This document shows, piece by piece, positions 14,532 through 18,909 of a DNA stretch of 18,909 nt. Numbering within the stretch: position 1 is the stretch's first letter; the number at the start of each line of letters is the position of its first letter. The translations under genes were made by a program, and so were the position numbers. The notes below the pieces were generated by a model. That model was not told where the DNA came from, did not search any database, and saw only the letters and a program-made list of their open reading frames with translations. Origin of the DNA: JBDKUD01 sp050943315 (GTDB taxonomy: Bacteria; Bacillota; Syntrophomonadia; Syntrophomonadales; Syntrophomonadaceae). Location: positions 1-18,909 of the forward strand of contig JBMNOY010000046.1 in assembly GCA_050943315.1 (NCBI GenBank), in the 5' to 3' direction.

Positions 14532-15023
14532 GTGGAATATACATTTAGAAGAGTAAACAAGAATGATGCCATACCAGTTATCGATGTTTTTAATTACTAT
14601 ATCGAAACCGGTTTTGCTGCTTTCCTGGACAAGAAATTAGATTATGCTTCTTTCCAGCCATTGCTGGCTTTATCTGAGGGATATCCGTTTTATGTGATTG
14701 AGAATGAAGCCGGCGCTGTAGTAGGTTTTGGTTTTCTGGGCCGGTACCACCCTTCGGCGGCCTTCAACAAGACCGCCGAAGGGACTTATTTTATCTTGCC
14801 CGCGCATACCGGCAAGGGATTAGGGACGCGGCTTTTAAACATCCTGTCCTCGGAGGCTAAAGATTTAGGGATAAAAACACTACTGGCTAACATTACCTCC
14901 TTGAACCAGCCCTGTGTGAGTTTTCATTTAGCACAAGGCTTTACTGAATGCGGCAGGTTTGTCCGCATTGGCAGGAAGCATGACACGGAATTTGATGTTA
15001 TCTGGATGCAGAAGTTTATTTAA
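14532..15023 (+). CDS. GNAT-family N-acetyltransferase
   Basis: A 163-residue GCN5-related acetyltransferase, transferring an acetyl group from acetyl-CoA to an amine. Visible features: the N-terminal FRRVNKNDAIPVIDVFNYYI, typical of the phosphinothricin/PAT-like subgroup; a beta strand GTYFILPAHTGKGLGTRLLN containing the acetyl-CoA pyrophosphate loop HTGKGLG (residues 92-98); LANITSLNQPCVSFHLAQGF, the common N..S..FH..GF motif; and a C-terminal strand DVIWMQKF. Length is normal. The start is a GTG at 14532 after AAAGGTGG, about 10 bases upstream. It lies close behind the small helical protein. Substrate cannot be told; members act on methionine sulfoximine, antibiotics or amino acids. Confidence 0.88.
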   Translation: MEYTFRRVNKNDAIPVIDVFNYYIETGFAAFLDKKLDYASFQPLLALSEGYPFYVIENEAGAVVGFGFLGRYHPSAAFNKTAEGTYFILPAHTGKGLGTRLLNILSSEAKDLGIKTLLANITSLNQPCVSFHLAQGFTECGRFVRIGRKHDTEFDVIWMQKFI

Positions 15024-15143
15024 CGGCTTTCAATAGCTGGTTGCCGGTGTGACGGGCACAAGAAATGGTTTCAGTATTAAAAACCTGATTGAAAAGCAAT
15101 ATGTTCCAGGTAACTTTGTTCATCACTGTTACAAAATATACTT

Positions 15144-15550
15144 ATGGTAAAGAGATTTGTTATTTATGGGTTGACAGGGTGGATAACTGAGATATTATTA
15201 CCGGAGCTACCTCTGTATTATCCGGTTCACCCCGCCTGCTTGGCTATACGTATCTGTGGATGTTTCCTATTTACGGCACAGCTTTATTATTAGAGCCCGT
15301 TCATGACTATATCCGCCCGGCACCCTGGATAGTTCGTGGTTTTATTTGGGTAGGTTTAATCTATCTTATTGAATACCTGAGCGGGTGGTTATTATTGTCT
15401 ATCATTGGCCTTTGTCCCTGGGACTATAGCAACCGCACCCCCTATTCTATAGACGGATTCATTCGCCTGGATTTTTTCCCGGCCTGGTTTGTAGCTGGTC
15501 TAATCTTCGAGAAACTTCATGATTACCTTATTGAAATGAAAATCAGGTAA
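15144..15550 (+). pseudogene. CmpB-type putative ABC-transporter membrane protein (PF06541-like), frameshifted
   Basis: A small membrane protein of the ABC_trans_CmpB/DUF1113 type (annotated as putative ABC-transporter permease, role unproven). The first part, from ATG 15144, reads MVKRFVIYGLTGWITEIL and goes out of frame; the next frame picks up TGATSVLSGSPRLLGYTYLW and continues with MFPIYGTALLLEPVHDYIRP, WVGLIYLIEYLSGWLL, CPWDYSNRTPYSIDGFIRLD and FFPAWFVAGLIFEKLHD. The family's conserved GYTxLWMFPIYG, EYxSGWLL and DFFPAWF segments are kept. A missing T near 15196-15199 (ATTATTACC for ATTATTTACC) explains the shift: adding one base makes exactly 136 codons. Starting at ATG 15260 instead would lose the first helix and the GYT segment. 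It is a pseudogene or a sequencing error; no strong ribosome binding site is seen. Confidence 0.7.
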
Positions 15551-15558
15551 GCAATCGG

Positions 15559-15999
15559 CTACTTAAACTTCCGCTTCAGTTTATTCCACAAACCACTTCC
15601 TATCATTTTATCTGCAGATGCCAGGACACGCTGCACAACTTCCAGTATCTCCCCTTCACCAGCCCAATGCTTCCTTACAATTTCCGGATCGGTATGGTTT
15701 ATTATAGCGTTTAGAACGTAAGCAGCTACGGCAATGTCATCAGTATAACCGATAGGCCCCAAAAAGCCTTCCGGCATAATATCCAATGGTGATATGAAAT
15801 ATAGAATAGCTGCAGCCAGCCTGGCCTTGTCAGCAATCATTACTTCCTCATCAGCGGTTAGTTTGATTAGCAGGTGGAATAAATCAGGAGCCAGCATAAT
15901 GTATTCGGCCCACTTATTGTCCTGGCCATCATCAGTCTGCAACCATTCCTTGATTTTTACTCTTAGCTTCTGGTAAAAATCCATTTCTCGATTATCCAA
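15559..15999 (-). CDS. YkvA-like DUF1232 family protein
   Basis: A 146-residue protein with a DUF1232 (YkvA) domain. The family is small, membrane-associated in prediction and of unknown function. The domain core is at about residues 55-105: KARLAAAILYFISPLDIMPE and GPIGYTDDIAVAAYVLNAII, containing the hallmark YFISPLDIMPE and the D-D pair in YTDDIAV. It is flanked by charged helices (KLRVKIKEWLQTDDGQDNKW and the Lys-rich C-terminus NKLKRKFK). The start is a TTG at 15999, chosen because GAAGGAGAGG lies about 8 bases upstream. The gene converges with the CmpB-type gene (9 bases between stops) and diverges from the UPF0016 genes. Confidence 0.85.
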   Translation of the reverse strand: MDNREMDFYQKLRVKIKEWLQTDDGQDNKWAEYIMLAPDLFHLLIKLTADEEVMIADKARLAAAILYFISPLDIMPEGFLGPIGYTDDIAVAAYVLNAIINHTDPEIVRKHWAGEGEILEVVQRVLASADKMIGSGLWNKLKRKFK

Positions 16000-16103
16000 T
16001 AAAACTACCTCTCCTTCTTATTAAACTAGGTGGTCAACGAGAATATTTATTAGGTTTCCCTTTATGGCCGGAATTAATAATTCGTGCCCACAGAAAGCCT
16101 ACT

Positions 16104-16113
16104 TTAGGCCTAA
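16104..16113. promoter_or_regulatory. Candidate MntR/DtxR-type operator upstream of the UPF0016 genes
   Basis: TTAGGCCTAA is a perfect palindrome, preceded by a GCCTA-CTT-TAGGC dyad. TTAGGnnnnCCTAA-like sites are bound by DtxR-family metalloregulators, and an mntR gene lies in this cluster. Position 127 bases before the start codon is plausible for an operator; no footprint or second copy supports it. Confidence 0.3.
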
Positions 16114-16239
16114 GCTAGTGCCGAAACAGTGTATTGTAACAACATTTGGAGATTATGAATAGAATGATTGTGTCGAGGCTAACTTTTTTGCTTGCGGCTA
16201 TTATGCTTTATCTTAGCAAACATTGGGAGGAAGTATTTT

Positions 16240-16560
16240 ATGAACAGAAACTTTTTTTTTGACTGGCGTTTATTTTTCGCTACTTTCGGTGTGGTATTTG
16301 TTTCGGAAATGGGTGATAAAACTCAGATTACCACCTTGCTCCTGGCCGGTGAGAAGCCTTCCTATGTGTTTTGGGTAGCCCTTGGTTCTGCAACCGCCCT
16401 TATTTGTACCTCCTTTTTGGAAGTATTAGTGGGCTCACAAATCATTGCCCGCTATGTTAAACCTTCTACCATCAGATTAATGTCGGGGATAGCTTTTCTA
16501 TTGTTAGGGTTACTGCTTCTGTTTGGTATTATTGGTAATATTCAAATTAATTCAAACTAA
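16240..16560 (+). CDS. UPF0016 (GDT1/MneA-type) cation exporter, first half
   Basis: A 106-residue membrane protein with one UPF0016 repeat. UPF0016/GDT1 proteins exchange Mn2+ or Ca2+ for H+; bacterial MneA is a manganese exporter. Three helices are predicted, and the signature E-x-G-D-K-T is at residues 23-28 (VSEMGDKTQ), forming half of the cation site. Full-length family members carry two such repeats; here each repeat is a separate gene, and the partner starts 13 bases downstream, so a heterodimer is likely. ATG 16240 follows GGGAGG at about 7 bases; the frame opens earlier at 16192 but lacks a ribosome binding site. A downstream mntR supports a manganese role. Confidence 0.85.
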   Translation: MNRNFFFDWRLFFATFGVVFVSEMGDKTQITTLLLAGEKPSYVFWVALGSATALICTSFLEVLVGSQIIARYVKPSTIRLMSGIAFLLLGLLLLFGIIGNIQINSN

Positions 16561-16572
16561 AGGAGCGGTTTG

Positions 16573-16881
16573 ATGAGTATCGAATTATTAACCTGGCTTA
16601 CGACTTATATACTAATTATTTTGGCCGAGTTAGGTGATAAAACCCAGGTAGCTGTCCTGCTGTTTACCAGCAATAATCCTTCCAAGCGCTGGCTCATACT
16701 TCTGGCCAGTGCACTGGCCTTAATTCTTTGTGTGACCATTGAAGTTACGGTGGGGGTTACGCTGGCTAGATACTTGGGACCGCATATAATAAACAAATTA
16801 GCAGGAATTATATTTCTCATTATAAGTTTTTTGACCCTATATAAAACCTTAGTACTTGACCGAGTAAAAAACCTGAATTAA
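16573..16881 (+). CDS. UPF0016 (GDT1/MneA-type) cation exporter, second half
   Basis: A 102-residue membrane protein with the second UPF0016 repeat. Predicted three helices; the signature ELGDKT lies at residues 19-24 (AELGDKTQVAVLLF), mirroring the first gene's EMGDKT, so the two subunits could contribute one acidic motif each, as the two repeats of the eukaryotic GDT1/TMEM165 do in a single chain. AGGAG at 16561-16565 serves ATG 16573; a TTG three bases earlier is an alternative. The gene begins 13 bases after its partner's stop and is certainly co-transcribed. Ca2+/H+ exchange is an alternative to Mn2+ export. Confidence 0.85.
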   Translation: MSIELLTWLTTYILIILAELGDKTQVAVLLFTSNNPSKRWLILLASALALILCVTIEVTVGVTLARYLGPHIINKLAGIIFLIISFLTLYKTLVLDRVKNLN

Positions 16882-16959
16882 TTAACTCATTTTCCTGGTA
16901 TTATAAAATTCATTTGAATAAACATGTATTAAACAGGGCTTTTAAATGGAGGTTACTAT

Positions 16960-17451
16960 ATGAATGACCGGGAAGAGTTTTATACGGTCCGTGGCTATGA
17001 ACTGCGGCAGGCACACAACCAAATATCCTCCAGTATGGAAGATTATTTGGAGATGGCTTATCGCCTATCCCAAGAAAAGGGATATACCAGAGTAAACGAC
17101 CTGGCCCGGGCACTTAACGTTCAGCCCCCTTCCGCCAGCCGTATGGTGCAAAAGCTTGCCGATGCCAAACTTATGAATTATGAGAAGTACGGGGTAATTG
17201 AACTTACCGATAACGGAAAAGAAATAGGTAAATATCTCTTAAAACGGCATGCTACTATTGAAGAATTTCTAAAGATTATCGGCGTAACTGACGGTATTTT
17301 GGAAGAAACGGAAAAAATCGAACACCACCTAAGCCCCCAAACCATCGATCAAATATATATACTGGTTCAATTTCTAAAGGTAAACACAACAGTATTAAAT
17401 GATTTGCATACCTTTCAGCAAAAAGCCGGCGGCAACCTGGAAAAAACCTAG
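16960..17451 (+). CDS. mntR: MntR, manganese-responsive DtxR-family regulator
   Basis: A 163-residue metalloregulator very similar to Bacillus subtilis MntR, which binds DNA when loaded with Mn2+ and represses uptake genes (and activates export genes in some species). A winged helix spans about residues 26-95 (SMEDYLEMAYRL, recognition helix PPSASRMVQKL, wing KYGVIELT). All residues matching the MntR metal ligands are present: Asp28 and Glu31 (SMEDYLE), His97 (KRHATIEEF), Glu118, Glu121 and His122 (EKIEHH). An extra N-terminal arm of about 20 residues is the only difference. ATG 16960 follows TGGAGG with 7 bases spacing. It starts 78 bases after the UPF0016 pair, so it may be co-transcribed or have its own promoter. 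Confidence 0.9.
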   Translation: MNDREEFYTVRGYELRQAHNQISSSMEDYLEMAYRLSQEKGYTRVNDLARALNVQPPSASRMVQKLADAKLMNYEKYGVIELTDNGKEIGKYLLKRHATIEEFLKIIGVTDGILEETEKIEHHLSPQTIDQIYILVQFLKVNTTVLNDLHTFQQKAGGNLEKT

Positions 17452-17476
17452 GATTTCTTGCCCCGGCGGTTTTTTT
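17425..17476 (+). terminator. Rho-independent terminator of mntR
   Basis: GCCGGCGGCAA (17425-17435) pairs with TTGCCCCGGC (17458-17467) with one bulge, followed by nine consecutive T residues. The left arm lies within the last codons of mntR, so the stop codon is inside the loop. Confidence 0.85.
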
Positions 17477-17479
17477 TTG

Positions 17480-17712
17480 GTTATGGAAATGTTAACTGAC
17501 AGTTTTCGGATAGCAAACTCGTAAAACTAACAAAAGTACTAAAAATTGCTTGCAGGCTTTAAAACCTCATAAAGGGGGTATGCTGCTTCTTAAGAATTAC
17601 ATAATCCAGCACCGTAGCTGCACATGGCAGAAGTAAATGGTTTATGGTTAAAACCAGGACTTATTACGGCTGGCTATGGACATCTGGACGGGCTGAACAT
17701 CATTAAAAAGTG
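17480..17712. other. Spacer between mntR and the YcdB-like gene
   Basis: About 230 bases. No gene, terminator or recognised riboswitch was found. The promoter of the downstream gene must be here but is not distinct. Confidence 0.4.
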
Positions 17713-17726
17713 AGGAAGGTGATAGA

Positions 17727-18909
17727 GTGTATCAAAAAAGACGCAAATGTATGGTTTGGTTAATTACCGCCGTATTCTTAGTCTCCATGTGGCCGGCTTT
17801 CGCCTTTGGTTCTGATTCTGATAATCAAACCGGCATATCATTGGACCAGGCTATTCGTACGGTCAAAGACCACTTTACCATTCCTGCTGCTTACACAGAT
17901 TTTTCTTCCAGTTTCAACAGTTCCGACAATCATCACTCCTGGTCTTTAATCTGGAGAGATTCTTCCGGCCAGGGGGGCTACTTCTCTGCCCAGGTGGATG
18001 CGGTTACCGGAGAAATCATCTCCATGAATAACTGGAAACCCGAAAATGGTTCCCGTACTTATCTTCCTGCTATTTCGATTAACGAAGCCAGAGATATAGG
18101 AACCCGGTTTCTGGAAAAGTTAATTCCCCAGCGGATGGCTTCTCTCCAACCGGTACCAGGGAATCAGATGATTCCTTTGACTAATTACGATTCGGCTTCC
18201 TATACGTTGCGCTGGGAACGAATAGCCAATAACATCCCGGTCGCCGGGGATGGTGTTAACCTGGAGATAAACCTTCGTAACGGTGAGATAACCGGTTACA
18301 ACCTGAACTGGTCCACCCTGCCGTTACCTTCTCCGGCCCAAGCTATATCTGCCCAGCAGGCAGAACAAATCTTTGTTACGAATGAAATGGTAAAACTGCA
18401 ATATATAATTCCCCCTGATTACCGGCCCTTAGCCGCAAAAGAAAAGCAATCACCCCTTCTGGTTTATACTATCGCCCATGAGTCAGGCGGAATTATTGAC
18501 GCTATTAAGGGAACACCATTAATTCCTGAACCGGGCCAATGGTTGCCCAATGGCGGTATATCCTATGACCAGTCCGCCAAGGGCATGGAGAAAAGAAGTA
18601 AAGTTGCTTCTTCTCCCCTGACTCCAGAAGAAGAAAAAGAAATCAGCCAAACTGCCAATCTTATCAGCAAAGAGGAAGCGGTTGCTGCAGTAGACAAATA
18701 TATCGGCATCCCCGCTGGCACAGAACTGCAATCAAGCAACCTGGACCGTGACTGGCAAAATCCGGACAACCGCATCTGGAGCTTGTACTGGAGCCCTGTT
18801 TCCTCCAAACCTTCATCAAGTCTTTATGCCCGTGTTAATGCCCGGACAGCAGAAATAATCTCCTTTAGTCTGGATATTCCGGTCACTGCAGATCAAAAAC
18901 CGGACCTAA
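17727..18909 (+). CDS. Secreted YcdB/YcdC (DUF4901)-like protein, 3' end outside the window
   Basis: A reading frame open from GTG 17727 to the window's last base (394 codons, no stop), so the C-terminus is missing. AGGAAGGTGAT just upstream supports the start. It opens with a signal peptide (YQKRRKCMVWLITAVFLVSM..., cleavage probably after AFAFG). The mature part has PepSY/YcdB-like units, each a strand-turn-strand with AxVDAVTGEI (near residue 90), NLEINLRNGEITGYNLNW (near residue 190) and YARVNARTAEIISF near the end, preceded by a helix with ISxxEA or similar (SINEARDIG, SAQQAEQIF, ISKEEAVAAV). The family is exported and often linked to SLH anchors; function is unknown. In this window it stands alone, with a terminator closing the mntR unit upstream. 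Confidence 0.75.
   Translation, partial: MYQKRRKCMVWLITAVFLVSMWPAFAFGSDSDNQTGISLDQAIRTVKDHFTIPAAYTDFSSSFNSSDNHHSWSLIWRDSSGQGGYFSAQVDAVTGEIISMNNWKPENGSRTYLPAISINEARDIGTRFLEKLIPQRMASLQPVPGNQMIPLTNYDSASYTLRWERIANNIPVAGDGVNLEINLRNGEITGYNLNWSTLPLPSPAQAISAQQAEQIFVTNEMVKLQYIIPPDYRPLAAKEKQSPLLVYTIAHESGGIIDAIKGTPLIPEPGQWLPNGGISYDQSAKGMEKRSKVASSPLTPEEEKEISQTANLISKEEAVAAVDKYIGIPAGTELQSSNLDRDWQNPDNRIWSLYWSPVSSKPSSSLYARVNARTAEIISFSLDIPVTADQKPDL

Noticed and set aside
16000..16239. Possible yybP-ykoY manganese riboswitch upstream of the UPF0016 genes
   Set aside because: Expected because of the Mn2+ context, but none of the conserved purine-rich loop sequences or the paired arms are recognisable.
17640..17703. 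20-codon peptide starting MVKTRTYYGWLW
   Set aside because: No ribosome binding site and too short to support without homologues.

Overview
The window looks like a chromosomal segment of a low-GC, probably spore-forming Clostridia member, possibly related to Syntrophomonas. This rests on strong AGGAGG-type ribosome binding sites, a Bacillus-type MntR, SLH/FecR surface proteins and many group II intron parts. The assignment is inference; no rRNA or tRNA is present to anchor it.

Layout. A complete yifB/comM-like AAA+ ATPase gene (58-1593) opens the window on the + strand. A minus-strand block follows. First comes a broken cyclic-di-GMP gene (1778-3640), originally one GGDEF-EAL-PilZ protein of about 621 codons and now split by two compensating frameshifts. 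Next are two group II introns (3703 to about 6180), one nested in the other. Then comes an SLH-FecR-Ig-like surface protein gene (about 6180-8306) that has an in-frame stop and has lost its 3' end at the intron junction. After that lie an AEC-family transporter (8671-9606) and a three-gene operon DUF2975 - Cro/C1-type regulator - DUF4153-like membrane protein (12306 down to 9998). The right third is mostly + strand: cysteine synthase, a small helical protein, a GNAT acetyltransferase, a frameshifted CmpB-type membrane protein, a two-gene UPF0016 cation transporter with an mntR gene just downstream, and the start of a secreted YcdB/YcdC-like protein that runs off the window. Two minus-strand genes sit among these: a Cys-rich, Arg/Asp-rich repeat protein and a YkvA-like protein.

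Main discovery. The inner group II intron (about 5542-3746, minus strand) sits one base after domain V of a 5'-truncated group IIC-type intron. The outer intron's domain VI is found intact immediately beyond the inner intron's 3' end. Removing the inner intron in silico restores a continuous domain V / VI end. The inner intron carries a hairpin loop (EBS1 candidate, CACCACC) that is a 7/7 complement of the outer-intron bases just upstream of the insertion (IBS1, GGTGGTG). The pair is a twintron in which one ribozyme used the conserved catalytic domain of another as its target. Both reverse transcriptase genes are damaged.

Functional themes. Manganese homeostasis is the clearest working module: a split UPF0016 pair (predicted Mn2+ exporter) followed by an MntR that keeps all expected metal ligands. 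The window is also rich in gene decay: two frameshifts in the c-di-GMP gene, a nonsense codon in the SLH gene, a frameshift in the CmpB-type gene and two crippled intron RTs. That suggests relaxed selection, or sequencing errors that should be excluded first.
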